Positions 1 to 8,357 of a stretch of DNA of 34,858 bases are shown piece after piece. The notes below the pieces were generated by a model. That model saw nothing but the letters and a program-made list of their open reading frames with translations, searched no databases and had not been told where the DNA came from. Each line of letters begins with the position of its first letter. Positions within the stretch are counted from its first letter, which is position 1. The stretch is from Bacteroidaceae bacterium (GTDB lineage Bacteria; Bacteroidota; Bacteroidia; Bacteroidales; Bacteroidaceae): contig JAIKZH010000024.1 in the NCBI GenBank assembly GCA_024682395.1, positions 1-34,858 on the forward strand, read 5' to 3'. A program made the position numbers and the translations under genes.

Positions 1-1
1 T

Positions 2-148
2 GGAGCGGCAAAAACCAGTACCTACTACGCTCTGGCACCATTCATCGGTGCACTGTTGTCTATCTTATTGTTAGGCGAACCTGTCACCATGATATTCATA
101 ATTGCATCCATCCTAATGGCTGCTGGCTGTTGGATTGCTGCTAAGTAG
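2..148 (+). CDS. EamA/DMT-family transporter, C-terminal fragment
   Basis: Only the last 48 residues are in the window; the gene begins upstream. The translation contains the run YYALAPFIGALLSILLLGEP followed by a final hydrophobic helix ending WIAAK. The pattern 'aLaPfig...lllGEp' then a closing helix is typical of the last two transmembrane segments of EamA (drug/metabolite transporter superfamily) permeases. Such proteins sit in the inner membrane and export metabolites or amino acids; the substrate cannot be deduced. Stop is TAG at 146-148. Confidence 0.7.
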   Translation, partial: GAAKTSTYYALAPFIGALLSILLLGEPVTMIFIIASILMAAGCWIAAK

Positions 149-183
149 ATTTCAATGTAGAGGATATGATATAGAAATAGATT

Positions 184-238
184 ATTCTGTCGTAAAAACA
201 CGTTTTCGTTGCCATGAGCGTGTAAAAACGCGCAGAAT
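184..238. repeat. Imperfect palindromic intergenic element
   Basis: Between the transporter and the DKNYY gene, ATTCTG at 184-189 is complementary to CAGAAT at 233-238, and inside it CGTTTT at 201-206 is complementary to AAAACG at 225-230. GTCGTAAAA occurs at 189-197 and again at 241-249. The GC-richer core stands out from the AT-rich surroundings. No run of T follows either arm, so it is not a convincing terminator. It may be a small repeated intergenic element; only this copy and a loosely similar one at 14405-14438 are visible. Confidence 0.4.
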
Positions 239-425
239 GTGTCGTAAAAGAGTCACCAGTAGTTTACAATAACTCTGTAACTTGTTGATAATCAGTATCT
301 GTTAACCGCCGCACAGGCAGCAGTGGAAGAATAAAATTATTCACCAATATAAATTTCTTACATCATTCATGTGCAACGATAATTGATATTAAACTCGGAA
401 TTTAAAGGCAAAAAGATAAAACGAA

Positions 426-1838
426 ATGAAGACAGAACGGAATACTAACTTAAAAGGATTGATTACTTTTATTCTTGGAGAGCCACCAACGTTATTCCAG
501 AAAATATTTGTTTGGCTTATGATTATTTCATTGTTGTTGTGGCCCCCAGTTTTTTTCATGTCCATATTCTTTTGGGATGCTCCAATCCGATCCACAGCTG
601 ACGCGATTTGCCGTTGGGGAATGACACTAACTATTTGGCTTTACCCGATCTATATATTTATTTTAATAAGGTTGTCGTTGAAACTTTCCAAGAAATTGCG
701 AATGGCATGGCTATTTTATTTCAGTCCATTGGTACCTGTGGCTGTTTTTTGCCTATTTTATACCCTCGGAATAAGTGCATATGCGGATAGGAAGCCTGAT
801 GGTTGTGATCCTTCGACCTATGAACGCATAAACGCAACGTACTCTTTGGATGTTAACCATGTTTATTATGAGTATGATATCTTGCCGTTTGCAGACCCAT
901 GTACATTTAAAGTGCTGAGTGATTATTATGCAATCGATATGCACCACGTATGGTTTAAAGACATTATTATATATGAAGCAGATCCTGCCACATTCGTCGT
1001 GCCTGATGAAGACATTTCAAATCTTGCTCATGACGCACACGATTACTACATGGAATACCTGCCTCTACATGTAGCAGATATGAGCAGTTTTAAACAGGTT
1101 GATTACAAATGGGCTATAGATAGCCTTTATGTCTATTATCTCGAATATGATGTCCTCGAAGATAATCATCCTGCACCTATAGGTGATTACAGTACGTTTA
1201 AAGTTTTAACTGAATTCTATGCTCTTGATTCTACGCGTGTTTATTACAAAAACAAAGTGGTGGAGGGGGCAGATCCATCTTCTTTCGCTGTAATGAATGA
1301 GGAAAATCACTATGCACAAGACAAACATCGTGTATATTGTGAGGATTATGGTTCAGAAATACGAGATCTCAAGGCGTTGAGACACAAAAGCATGGATTAT
1401 GGACTGTGTAAAGCATTTCATACAGATGGTACAACGGTATATAATTATAGGCTTTTGCCAATGCCTAAGGGTACAGACTTTACGGCTATAGATAGGGTTG
1501 ATCCATATTGTGAGTGGTACTCTGACAAGAAACGTGTTTACTATGAAAATCGTATTTTGCCTAGAGCCAATCCAAAGACCTTCAAGGTATTCCCTTTATA
1601 TCATCTGTCAGAAGATAAAGTGACAATTAATAAAAAATCTGCAACCTATTCGAGTGACGGTCGTCATGTTTATCATTATGATTCACTAATATCAGGCGTT
1701 GATATTGCCTCTTTCGTTTGTGGATATGATTTTGTTGGAGATCAATCATTTGCTTTTGACAAAAACCAATATTATGAGGGAAGACAAAATGTACGAACAG
1801 AAAAACTCCGTAATGGAGAATATGACATTTCACAATAA
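426..1838 (+). CDS. Membrane-anchored DKNYY-repeat protein
   Basis: The 470-residue protein starts with about three hydrophobic segments (roughly residues 27-50, 65-85 and 92-113), followed by a long soluble part. From about residue 138 it is built of degenerate repeats of the DKNYY type: 'YslDvnhVYYeydiLpfADpcTFkvL' style units recur with variants (DKHRVYCED, DKKRVYYENRILPRANPKTF, DGRHVYHYDSLISGVDIASF, DKNQYYEG). DKNYY domains occur in many bacterial surface or membrane proteins and have no assigned function. The ATG at 426 follows an A-rich tract without a Shine-Dalgarno sequence, as is normal in Bacteroidota. It is flanked by non-coding DNA on both sides and ends at its own terminator, so it is probably monocistronic. 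The family call is good; the role is unknown. Confidence 0.8.
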   Translation: MKTERNTNLKGLITFILGEPPTLFQKIFVWLMIISLLLWPPVFFMSIFFWDAPIRSTADAICRWGMTLTIWLYPIYIFILIRLSLKLSKKLRMAWLFYFSPLVPVAVFCLFYTLGISAYADRKPDGCDPSTYERINATYSLDVNHVYYEYDILPFADPCTFKVLSDYYAIDMHHVWFKDIIIYEADPATFVVPDEDISNLAHDAHDYYMEYLPLHVADMSSFKQVDYKWAIDSLYVYYLEYDVLEDNHPAPIGDYSTFKVLTEFYALDSTRVYYKNKVVEGADPSSFAVMNEENHYAQDKHRVYCEDYGSEIRDLKALRHKSMDYGLCKAFHTDGTTVYNYRLLPMPKGTDFTAIDRVDPYCEWYSDKKRVYYENRILPRANPKTFKVFPLYHLSEDKVTINKKSATYSSDGRHVYHYDSLISGVDIASFVCGYDFVGDQSFAFDKNQYYEGRQNVRTEKLRNGEYDISQ

Positions 1839-1886
1839 TTAAAATCCCGTTCAGCCAAACAAGAGTTACAATCGATAATCTCTATA

Positions 1887-1921
1887 AAGGGTAAGTATAT
1901 GGCAAACATGTACTTGCCCTT
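1887..1921 (+). terminator. Rho-independent terminator of the DKNYY gene
   Basis: A 15-base left arm (1887-1901) and right arm (1907-1921) pair completely around a GCAAA loop, with two U-G wobble pairs. The wobbles are stable only in plus-strand RNA (they become A-C mismatches in the other strand), which fits termination of the upstream plus-strand gene. A T-rich stretch (TAGTTTATTT) follows. Confidence 0.75.
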
Positions 1922-1999
1922 AGTTTATTTGAGCATATTCTACATTTTCTAAATACAGAATAAGTTGTTGAAATACGCATTTATATCAACTTTTATCAG

Positions 2000-2008
2000 T
2001 ATATTTGC
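2000..2008 (+). promoter_or_regulatory. Bacteroidota -7 promoter box
   Basis: TATATTTGC matches the TAnnTTTG consensus and lies 20 bases upstream of the ATG at 2028. No TTG is present at the ideal 19-base distance upstream, so only the -7 element is convincing. Confidence 0.45.
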
Positions 2009-2027
2009 ATCAGAATATAATATAATA

Positions 2028-2356
2028 ATGAAGAACAATATCTTATTGGCGATGTTGTCACAGGTCAAATTAAAGCATGTTAGCTATGACACAAGAGAAG
2101 AAGAAAACATAGAGATCTTCCAGAATTGCATGGACGACTGCATTGCAATCATCTGAAGCACGATATCGACCAATTTGTTAAGAATGTAACATCGGAACTG
2201 GTCGATAAACACGATTATGAGAAGGAATTGGTTGATAAATGGTCGATAAAACCTAATTTGGCCGATAAATTGTCTGATATCCTTCTATTCATGGTCGATA
2301 AAGAAGAAAATATAAAATTATTAGGCGGAAGTTGCATTATATCAACATCCGCCTGA
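2028..2356 (+). pseudogene. Small ORF and decayed gene with VDK repeats
   Basis: An ATG at 2028 opens a 42-codon reading frame (starts MKNNILLAMLSQVK, ends DDCIAII) behind a promoter-like box. A second frame, 2126-2356, overlaps it and contains spaced VDK-type units: ELVDKHD, ELVDKWSIKP, NLADKLSD and MVDKEEN. The DNA word GTCGATAAA or a variant recurs about five times in 130 bases. Units of this kind are seen before the terminal winged-helix region of some Bacteroidota AlbA_2/Fic-type regulators, so this may be the relic of such a gene, but no full domain survives. The alternative is that the first frame is a genuine 42-residue protein of unknown function. No function is proposed. Confidence 0.3.
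2333..2354. terminator. Strong hairpin, possible terminator of the minus-strand operon
   Basis: AGGCGGA and TCCGCCT form the outer stem and GTTG/CAAC continue it inward across one A-A mismatch, leaving a short loop. On the minus strand it lies about 83 bases past the 5-formyl-THF cyclo-ligase stop and is followed by a moderately T-rich stretch (AATAATTTTATATTTTC). It also covers the stop codon of the relic ORF on the plus strand. Confidence 0.45.
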
Positions 2357-2436
2357 ATATATTATACAATTTCGATTAAGTTTTGACAAAACGAAATTTT
2401 TTATAGCATTTATTATTTACTGTTGTATTATTTTTT

Positions 2437-2964
2437 TTAGTAAATTACTTTGTCAACTTTTATATCATGTGGGTCAACAGGGATGTTTTCTAATATCTGA
2501 AAAGGAAAACATATTCCGATTTTAGGACAATGGAGTAGGGAAAGTAAACGATCGTAATAGCCTTTCCCACGTCCTAGTCGGCAACCATCTGGTGTAAATG
2601 CGCGTCCTGGAATGATGGCAAGTTCTATGCTGTTATAATCTGTAACGATAGGTCCTGTAGATTCCGTAATTCCATATGCGCCAATAATAGTTGTGTTTGG
2701 TGATACGTATTCGTGAAGTTCAAGAGAGTCACCAATGACGGTTGGTAATATTATACTTTTTTCATTTATGTATTTCTGTAAGAGCAAGGATGTGTCCACC
2801 TCGTCCCACAGCGAACTATATATTAACACTCTGTGAGCGTTAATCCACAATTCGTCAGATATCAGATTTTCTATTGTAGATTTGCTCTGTTCAAGCAATA
2901 CGTCTGTTTCTGATAACTCTTTGAACTTTATTGCAAGCTGTTTTCTTATTTCCTGCTTTGTCAT
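2437..2964 (-). CDS. 5-formyltetrahydrofolate cyclo-ligase
   Basis: The enzyme uses ATP to convert 5-formyl-THF (folinate) to 5,10-methenyl-THF in the cytosol, returning stored folate to the one-carbon pool. The 175-residue product has the family's basic N-terminus (MTKQEIRKQLAIKF), a central 'IIPGRAFTPDGCRLGRGKGYYDRLL' type segment (written here in part: the diagnostic piece is GRGKGYYDR) and a C-terminal IPVDPHDIKVD. I chose ATG 2964 because family members start a few residues before the KQE/IRKQ helix; an in-frame ATG at 2997 would add 11 residues. Either way it overlaps the 3' end of the S41 protease gene (74 bases from the chosen start), so it is last in this operon. Identification is firm. 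Confidence 0.9.
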   Translation of the reverse strand: MTKQEIRKQLAIKFKELSETDVLLEQSKSTIENLISDELWINAHRVLIYSSLWDEVDTSLLLQKYINEKSIILPTVIGDSLELHEYVSPNTTIIGAYGITESTGPIVTDYNSIELAIIPGRAFTPDGCRLGRGKGYYDRLLSLLHCPKIGICFPFQILENIPVDPHDIKVDKVIY

Positions 2965-4588
2965 GTGGTGAGAGACGTGGTGTGGTTTGTTTTGCATTGA
3001 ATAACTCTATTGCTTTATGTACAGTGGCATCATCATGATTTATGTATTTTACATATTCTTCAGTGTCGAGAATATTATATACGATATTACCATATATAGT
3101 ACTTTCAAGCAATGGTTGAGATTTCAAAATCATGTTGTTACGACGTTTGATCCCTTTCGTATCGCAGAATTCGATAAATTGTTGTAATACATGGTTTTTA
3201 TGCAGTTCTTTTGCTATATCATTTGCTGATTTAAATTGTTCGAGGTTCTTTCTGTTTTTATCAGTATATTCAAAACAGAATTGATTAATATAGCCTTTAG
3301 ATGCAACTTCTTGATAATATGGTGTTATAAGAGTTGTGTCTTCTGCAACGAAATAGTCAGGCATGATACCTCCTCCGCCATATACGGTGCGTCCGATACC
3401 AGTTTTGTATATCTGTCCGGTTTGACGAATACTGTCTTCATTAAAGAATTCTCCATGCTGATAACGAGTGATGATGTCGAGTTCGTAATCAGGATCGCCA
3501 CCTTTAGCATATGGCTTTTGTATGCATCGGCCTGAAGGAGTGTAATAACGGGCTACAGTTAAATGAATCAAACTACCATCGCTAAATTCGATTGGTTGTT
3601 GAACAAGTCCCTTACCATATGTTCTTCTTCCAACGATAATTCCTCGGTCGTTATCTTGTATGGCTCCAGCGAAGATTTCAGATGCACTGGCAGACAATTC
3701 ATCGGTTAAGATAATGATAGGCATTTTCTGGTATGAGCCTCTGCCGTCGCTTTTATAATCCTCACGTTTCATTTTTCTACCTTCTGTATATACAATCAGT
3801 TTGTCTTCAGGTAGGAATTCGTTAATCATTCGGATGGCACTACTCAGATATCCGCCATTATTGCTTCTTAAGTCAATTACAAGTCCCTTAAAATGTTCTT
3901 GTTCAAGTTTGGCTAAAGAGAATAAAAGTTCAGGATATGTTGTTTCTCCAAATTTATTGATTTTTATATATCCCAACTTGTCGGTAAGCATATATGTGGC
4001 ATCAATGCTCTTGATTGGAATATCTCCACGTACCAAATTGAATGATAGAGGTTTTTTGTTGCCGTTTCTGATTACGCCCAATTTTACTGTTGTACCTTTC
4101 TCGCCTTTTAGTCTGCGAAGGGTTTCCTCGTTAGTTACAACTTTACCTACAAATAATGAGTCGTTTATATATACGATTTTATCACCGGCAAGCATTCCGA
4201 CCTTCTCGGCAGGTCCACCTTTGATTATATTAGTTACGTATATGGTGTCGTTTTTAATTTGAAATTGTACACCTATTCCTCCAAAACTTCCTTTTAGTTC
4301 GTCATTGGCAGTTTTTGCAGCAACAGCAGATATATATGAACAGTGTGGATCAAGTTCCGAAAGAATTCGTGGCATAGCTTTTTCCACAATATCAGCTATA
4401 TCAATTGTGTCAACATACTGATCATCAATGATATGTAACAAATCGTTAATCTTGTTTGATGACGTATTTATAATGTTTAATCTGTTACCAGAAAATCTAT
4501 TTGCGAAAAAAGTACCAATCAGTATGCCGACAATCACACTTAGGGCAATGATGATTGGAACAAACTTAGATGTACGTTTAATATTCAT
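2891..4588 (-). CDS. S41 C-terminal-processing peptidase with PDZ domain
   Basis: The 565-residue protein has an N-terminal hydrophobic signal-anchor (about residues 9-29), so the body faces the periplasm. A PDZ domain follows at about 95-180 (GGIGVQFQI, GGPAEKVGMLAGDKIVYIN). The S41 core shows GLVIDLRSNNGG (235-246), SASASE (299-304) with the catalytic serine, and YGKG with catalytic Lys326, the Ser/Lys dyad of the CtpA/Prc family. Such proteases trim or degrade exported proteins. The last 24 residues are basic (HDKAGNKKTACNK onward) and are encoded in DNA that also encodes the start of the cyclo-ligase. It follows the dCMP deaminase gene by 40 bases. Family call is firm, natural substrates unknown. 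Confidence 0.93.
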   Translation of the reverse strand: MNIKRTSKFVPIIIALSVIVGILIGTFFANRFSGNRLNIINTSSNKINDLLHIIDDQYVDTIDIADIVEKAMPRILSELDPHCSYISAVAAKTANDELKGSFGGIGVQFQIKNDTIYVTNIIKGGPAEKVGMLAGDKIVYINDSLFVGKVVTNEETLRRLKGEKGTTVKLGVIRNGNKKPLSFNLVRGDIPIKSIDATYMLTDKLGYIKINKFGETTYPELLFSLAKLEQEHFKGLVIDLRSNNGGYLSSAIRMINEFLPEDKLIVYTEGRKMKREDYKSDGRGSYQKMPIIILTDELSASASEIFAGAIQDNDRGIIVGRRTYGKGLVQQPIEFSDGSLIHLTVARYYTPSGRCIQKPYAKGGDPDYELDIITRYQHGEFFNEDSIRQTGQIYKTGIGRTVYGGGGIMPDYFVAEDTTLITPYYQEVASKGYINQFCFEYTDKNRKNLEQFKSANDIAKELHKNHVLQQFIEFCDTKGIKRRNNMILKSQPLLESTIYGNIVYNILDTEEYVKYINHDDATVHKAIELFNAKQTTPRLSPHDKAGNKKTACNKVQRVIRNRRIA

Positions 4589-4628
4589 ATTCGTAAATGT
4601 TGTTTACAGATTATACTATCTTTTTGTA

Positions 4629-5075
4629 TTATTCGTTAGTGGAATCTTTTTCAAGTGGCAAATAAACCACTTCGATGTTTGCTCTTTTCAGAAGTTCAAT
4701 TCCGTCTTGCAGTCTGTATTTCTCAGCATATATTACTCTTTTTATACCAGACTGAATAATTAGTTTCGCACACTCAAGACATGGTGAGGAGGTGACGTAT
4801 AATGTTGCTCCTTCACTTGAATTGTGTGAACGTGCTAATTTAGTTATTGCATTTGCTTCTGCATGTAAAACATATGGTTTAGTCTTGTCGTCCTCTTCGC
4901 ATACGTTTTCAAAACCAGAAGGAGTTCCGTTGTATCCGTCACTTATTATCATTTGTTTCTTAACAACCAATGCTCCAACTTGTCTTCTTTTACAGTAACT
5001 GTTCTCGGCCCATATTTGAGCCATTCTCAGATATCTTTTGTCTAAATTATATTGTTTTTCTTTTGAAATATCCAT
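4629..5075 (-). CDS. Deoxycytidylate (dCMP) deaminase, ComEB-like
   Basis: The enzyme deaminates dCMP to dUMP, supplying thymidylate synthase with substrate. The 148-residue protein has the zinc-dependent cytidine/deoxycytidylate deaminase signature: HAEANA at 71-76 (zinc ligand His71, proton-shuttling Glu73) and SPCLECAK with zinc ligands Cys99 and Cys102. The region DGYNGTPSGFENVCEE before the active site is typical of dCMP deaminases rather than of tRNA or riboflavin deaminases. It stands in the operon between the DUF4847 lipoprotein gene and the S41 protease gene. Dependence on dCTP/dTTP allostery, known in some relatives, cannot be judged here. Confidence 0.93.
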   Translation of the reverse strand: MDISKEKQYNLDKRYLRMAQIWAENSYCKRRQVGALVVKKQMIISDGYNGTPSGFENVCEEDDKTKPYVLHAEANAITKLARSHNSSEGATLYVTSSPCLECAKLIIQSGIKRVIYAEKYRLQDGIELLKRANIEVVYLPLEKDSTNE

Positions 5076-5111
5076 TTTTGTATTTATATGCTTTATATAC
5101 GATATGGTATG

Positions 5112-5555
5112 TTATTTAATTACATTTAGTGATGACATTTGTACATAAGCATCATTTCCTTTTTTTATTTTGATTACGTTACAATCACCCTCGTATCGAT
5201 TTGCATTTTGGAGAATGTTAAGAATTTTTTCTTGCGTATCACTTGTTTTCGACATGTTGGTGTTGTTCCCAAAATTCATGTGAAATGATTGTTTACTGCC
5301 ATCAGCTTCCCATGTGCCCTCAATGTTGTTGCCCGACATTAATACACCTTGGAAAGTGCGCTGATTGAATATAATATAGTATGAATCGTCTATATATAAT
5401 TCTGTAATATCCTTAATGGGTGTATTGTTATATACCACATTTGTTATTTTGAAACGTCTGTTTACAAAAATATCAGTAATATCGTCGCTATTGTCGCATT
5501 GCCAGAATAGCAGACACGTAAAGATGATGAGGGTGATATTTAAAATTCTTTTCAT
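5112..5555 (-). CDS. DUF4847-like lipoprotein
   Basis: The 147-residue protein starts with a lipoprotein signal peptide (MKRILNITLIIFTCLLFWQC) and acidic residues after the lipid-accepting cysteine (CDNSDD), a pattern resembling the Bacteroidota surface-export signal for lipoproteins. The mature part has no enzyme motif; it contains short beta-rich stretches (RRFKITNVVYNN, YYIIFNQRTFQGVLMSG, GTWEADGSKQSFHMNF) suggesting a small beta-barrel or lipocalin-like fold. It resembles the DUF4847 family found beside M3 peptidase genes in Bacteroides. Its ATG shares one base with the stop of the M3 peptidase gene (TAATG), implying translational coupling. Function unknown; DUF assignment is from memory of family context. 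Confidence 0.7.
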   Translation of the reverse strand: MKRILNITLIIFTCLLFWQCDNSDDITDIFVNRRFKITNVVYNNTPIKDITELYIDDSYYIIFNQRTFQGVLMSGNNIEGTWEADGSKQSFHMNFGNNTNMSKTSDTQEKILNILQNANRYEGDCNVIKIKKGNDAYVQMSSLNVIK

Positions 5556-7648
5556 TATTCTTCAACTTTTTTTATTCCGTTTCGTTTAAGTAGTGCGTCA
5601 ATAGATGGAGCTTTACCACGGAAGCGTTTGTATAATACCATCGGGTGTTCAGTGGCTCCACGTGATAATACTTCATTCCTGAATTTGTTTGCAGTATTTG
5701 TGTCGAACAGACCATTCTGTTTAAATAGGTCGAAAGCATCGGCGTCGAGTACTTCTGCCCATTTATAACTATAGTAGCCTGCTGCATAGCCACCAGCCAT
5801 AATATGTGAGAACTGAACAGACATACATGCTTTGTCGTAGGTAGGAATTATCACAGCATCCTTCCATGCGTTACGCTCAAATTCTTGAATATCTGTTGTG
5901 AGTGGTTTTGTTAGTGTGTAGTATGCCATGTCGAGTAGTCCGAAACTAACCTGACGTAAACATCCCATTGCGACACAGAAATTACGGCTGTCGATAATTC
6001 TTTGTATCAAGTCGTCAGGAATCTGTTCGCCAGTTTGATAATGTCTGGCAAATGTGGAAAGGAATTCACGTTCAACACTAAAATTCTCCATCAATTGTGA
6101 TGGAAGTTCCACAAAGTCCCAATATACGTTTGTTCCACTTAACTCGCCATATTTACATTGTGAGAATATCTCGTGGAGTGAATGCCCGAATTCGTGTAGG
6201 AATGTTTCGACCTCTCCGAGTGTAAGCAAAGATGGATTTGTGGCAGTGGGGCGTGTTAGGTTCATTACTAATGACACATGAGGGCGTACGTTATTACCGT
6301 CTTTATCATAATATTGTCCTCTGTATGTTGTCATCCATGCCCCAGATTTCTTTCCGTCTCTTGGATGGAAGTCGCAATATAATACAGCCAAGAAGGTTCC
6401 GTCTTTGTCTAAGACCTCAAAGGCCTCTACATCTTTGTGATATACAGGAATATCGTTGTTTTTTACAAAAGTAATGCCGTATAATCGAGCTGCCAATCCA
6501 AAAACGCCTTCCTTCACTTTTGAAAGTTCAAAATAAGGGCGTAGCATTTCTGAATTTATGTTGTATAGTTTTTCCTGTAGTTTATTGGAATAAAAGCCCA
6601 CATCCCATGGTTGAAGTTCGAAATCATCACCTTCAAGTTCTTTAGCATACTTCTTTATACTTTCCAGTTCTTTCAATGCAGTTGGTTTGTATGCTTTGAT
6701 AAGTTGATTTAGAAGGTTATATACGTTTTCTTTGTTTTCAGCCATGCGTTCAACAAGAACGAAATCGGCATAACAGTCGTATCCTATAATCTGAGCCTCT
6801 TCAAGACTTAGATTGACGATTTTTCTAACTGTCTCAAAGTTATTGTGTTTGTTGTTATGAGTACAAATTGTGTTATATGCAATCCAAACCTTTTTTCTTA
6901 ACTTTCGGTTTGCGCTATATGTCATAAATGGTGACATGCTTGGAGCTTTAAGAGTGATAATCCATCCCTCTTTATTCTTGTCTTTTGCAGTTTGTCTTGC
7001 TGCATCGATAGCAGTTGCTGGCAATCCCTTCAAATCGGCTTCGTCTGTTATATGCAACTCAAACGCATTAATTTCTTTGAGTTTATTTTGAGAGAATTGT
7101 AAATCCAGCAAACTCATTTCGTTGCTTATCTCTTTTAATCTGGCTTTCTTTTCCTCATCAAGATTTGCTCCGCTTCGTATCAATCCGTCGTAAGTGTCGT
7201 CTAAAAGTCGTTTATCTTCAACAGACAACTGTTCATATTTGTCGAGATGTTCTTTGTGGTAGAAATTATATACAGCCTCGACTCTTTTAAATAATCTTGG
7301 ATCAAAACACAAGGTGGTAGCGTGATCAGAGAGAATTGGTGACATTTTCTCTGCCAAGTCATCCATAGAGTCGTTGGTCTCTGCGCTGGTGAGATTAAAG
7401 AAAACATCAGAAACTTGTCCTAACAAATCTCCAGATTGTTCAAGTGCGACGATAGTGTTTTCGAATGTTGGAGTTTCTGGGTTGCTGAGTATTTCCTCCA
7501 TTTCTTCTTTCTCTACTTCCATTCCATAATTCATCGCATCTTCATAATCTTTGAGTGTTACGAGATGAAAAGGAAAAGTTCCGTGTGGAAAGTCTTGTGT
7601 ATTGAATCCTTGAGAAGAAAAAAGGGCGTTATTATTTTCTTTAATCAT
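5555..7648 (-). CDS. M3-family oligopeptidase (Dcp/oligopeptidase A type)
   Basis: This 697-residue zinc metallopeptidase is of the thimet oligopeptidase/Dcp family, which cleaves short peptides. The zinc-binding motif HEFGH is at residues 485-489, preceded by NLTRPT and followed by a WDFVELPSQLMENF segment carrying the third zinc ligand (Glu of VELPSQ). The C-terminal half also has the GGYAAGYYSYKWAEVLDADAF type block (key words YSYKWAEVLDADAF) typical of M3A peptidases. No signal peptide is apparent, so it is probably cytosolic and finishes peptide degradation. Length matches the family (about 680-700). Its start codon overlaps the stop of the Crp-type regulator (ATGA) and its stop overlaps the start of the DUF4847 gene. 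Confidence 0.95.
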   Translation of the reverse strand: MIKENNNALFSSQGFNTQDFPHGTFPFHLVTLKDYEDAMNYGMEVEKEEMEEILSNPETPTFENTIVALEQSGDLLGQVSDVFFNLTSAETNDSMDDLAEKMSPILSDHATTLCFDPRLFKRVEAVYNFYHKEHLDKYEQLSVEDKRLLDDTYDGLIRSGANLDEEKKARLKEISNEMSLLDLQFSQNKLKEINAFELHITDEADLKGLPATAIDAARQTAKDKNKEGWIITLKAPSMSPFMTYSANRKLRKKVWIAYNTICTHNNKHNNFETVRKIVNLSLEEAQIIGYDCYADFVLVERMAENKENVYNLLNQLIKAYKPTALKELESIKKYAKELEGDDFELQPWDVGFYSNKLQEKLYNINSEMLRPYFELSKVKEGVFGLAARLYGITFVKNNDIPVYHKDVEAFEVLDKDGTFLAVLYCDFHPRDGKKSGAWMTTYRGQYYDKDGNNVRPHVSLVMNLTRPTATNPSLLTLGEVETFLHEFGHSLHEIFSQCKYGELSGTNVYWDFVELPSQLMENFSVEREFLSTFARHYQTGEQIPDDLIQRIIDSRNFCVAMGCLRQVSFGLLDMAYYTLTKPLTTDIQEFERNAWKDAVIIPTYDKACMSVQFSHIMAGGYAAGYYSYKWAEVLDADAFDLFKQNGLFDTNTANKFRNEVLSRGATEHPMVLYKRFRGKAPSIDALLKRNGIKKVEE

Positions 7649-8319
7649 AGTTCGTTTAATCGTGAAATTTCAGGGATGTGGAATGTTAGTCTTTTCATTT
7701 CTATTAATTTGAGTGCATCCCACTTGTTTAGTACTTTTGACACATTAAGTCTTGTTTCATCAATAATCTCCGCTAATGTTTCCATTTTAATGTGGATAGT
7801 TTTTTCACCTGTAGGGAACAAGCAGAAACTGTTGATAAAAGCAACAATTCTTTTCTCAATATTTAATGGGAGATTGAAAAAAGCCTTACTGTGTTCTTTT
7901 GTAATTTGGTTGCTTAGATAATTAATCAGATTACTTCTTATAATCTTATGTTGTAACAACTTTGTGTTAAACACATTCTTAGAGATAGTAAACGTAGATC
8001 CTTTTGTTTTAAAAATATAAGATCTTTCGTATCGTCTTTTAATACTATACATGTTGTATGGTTCAATGAGGTGAGGATTTGCGTTAGATGTTTCGCAAAT
8101 CATTATAGATTGCTCATTGTCTCGGTATTCCACTTCGAAGGTGCCATCCAAGATGTAAATCAGTTTGTCACAGATATCACCCTGATGTACAATGACATCT
8201 CCTTCGTTGTACGTATTAAAATCAAGAGAGATTGACGTGAGTATGTCATTGAAATCACTAAAATTTAAGCCTTGCAAAAACTGCAACTGCTGCATTTTAT
8301 CATACATATTCATTTCCAT
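7645..8319 (-). CDS. Crp/Fnr-family transcriptional regulator
   Basis: The 224-residue protein has an N-terminal cyclic-nucleotide-binding-like beta barrel (about residues 15-120; YNEGDVIVHQGDICDKLIYILDG) and a C-terminal Crp-type winged helix (about 150-215; METLAEIIDETRLNVSKVLNKW is the recognition region, of which ETRLNVSKVLNKW is the core). The start at 8319 is chosen because AAAGGAG, a rare good Shine-Dalgarno here, lies about 7 bases upstream; an upstream frame extension lacks support. No cysteine cluster of the Fnr type is seen at the N-terminus, so the effector is unknown. It heads the operon and its TGA overlaps the ATG of the M3 peptidase, so it may control its own operon. Confidence 0.88.
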   Translation of the reverse strand: MEMNMYDKMQQLQFLQGLNFSDFNDILTSISLDFNTYNEGDVIVHQGDICDKLIYILDGTFEVEYRDNEQSIMICETSNANPHLIEPYNMYSIKRRYERSYIFKTKGSTFTISKNVFNTKLLQHKIIRSNLINYLSNQITKEHSKAFFNLPLNIEKRIVAFINSFCLFPTGEKTIHIKMETLAEIIDETRLNVSKVLNKWDALKLIEMKRLTFHIPEISRLNEL

Positions 8320-8348
8320 AGTCACTCCTTTCTTTTGTGTGATTGGAT

Positions 8349-8357
8349 ACAAAGTTA
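8349..8357 (-). promoter_or_regulatory. -7 promoter box for the crp-like operon
   Basis: On the minus strand the sequence reads TAACTTTGT, matching TAnnTTTG, about 30 bases before the chosen regulator start. No clear TTG is at the 19-base distance, so the -33 element is weak. Confidence 0.5.

Larger units (their letters stand above)
1839..2436. other. 600-base gene-poor gap between convergent transcription units
   Basis: This gap holds the DKNYY terminator (1887-1921), a TATATTTGC promoter box (2000-2008), a small ORF and probable gene remnant (2028-2356), and a hairpin (2333-2354). The remainder to 2436 is A/T-rich with long T runs and no recognisable feature. Confidence 0.6.

Noticed and set aside
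3801-4262. 153-codon plus-strand frame inside the S41 gene
   Set aside because: It is antisense to a strongly conserved protease, with no family similarity of its own.
7436-7921. 161-codon plus-strand frame across the M3/Crp junction
   Set aside because: It is antisense to two recognisable genes and shows only the hydrophobic bias of shadow frames.
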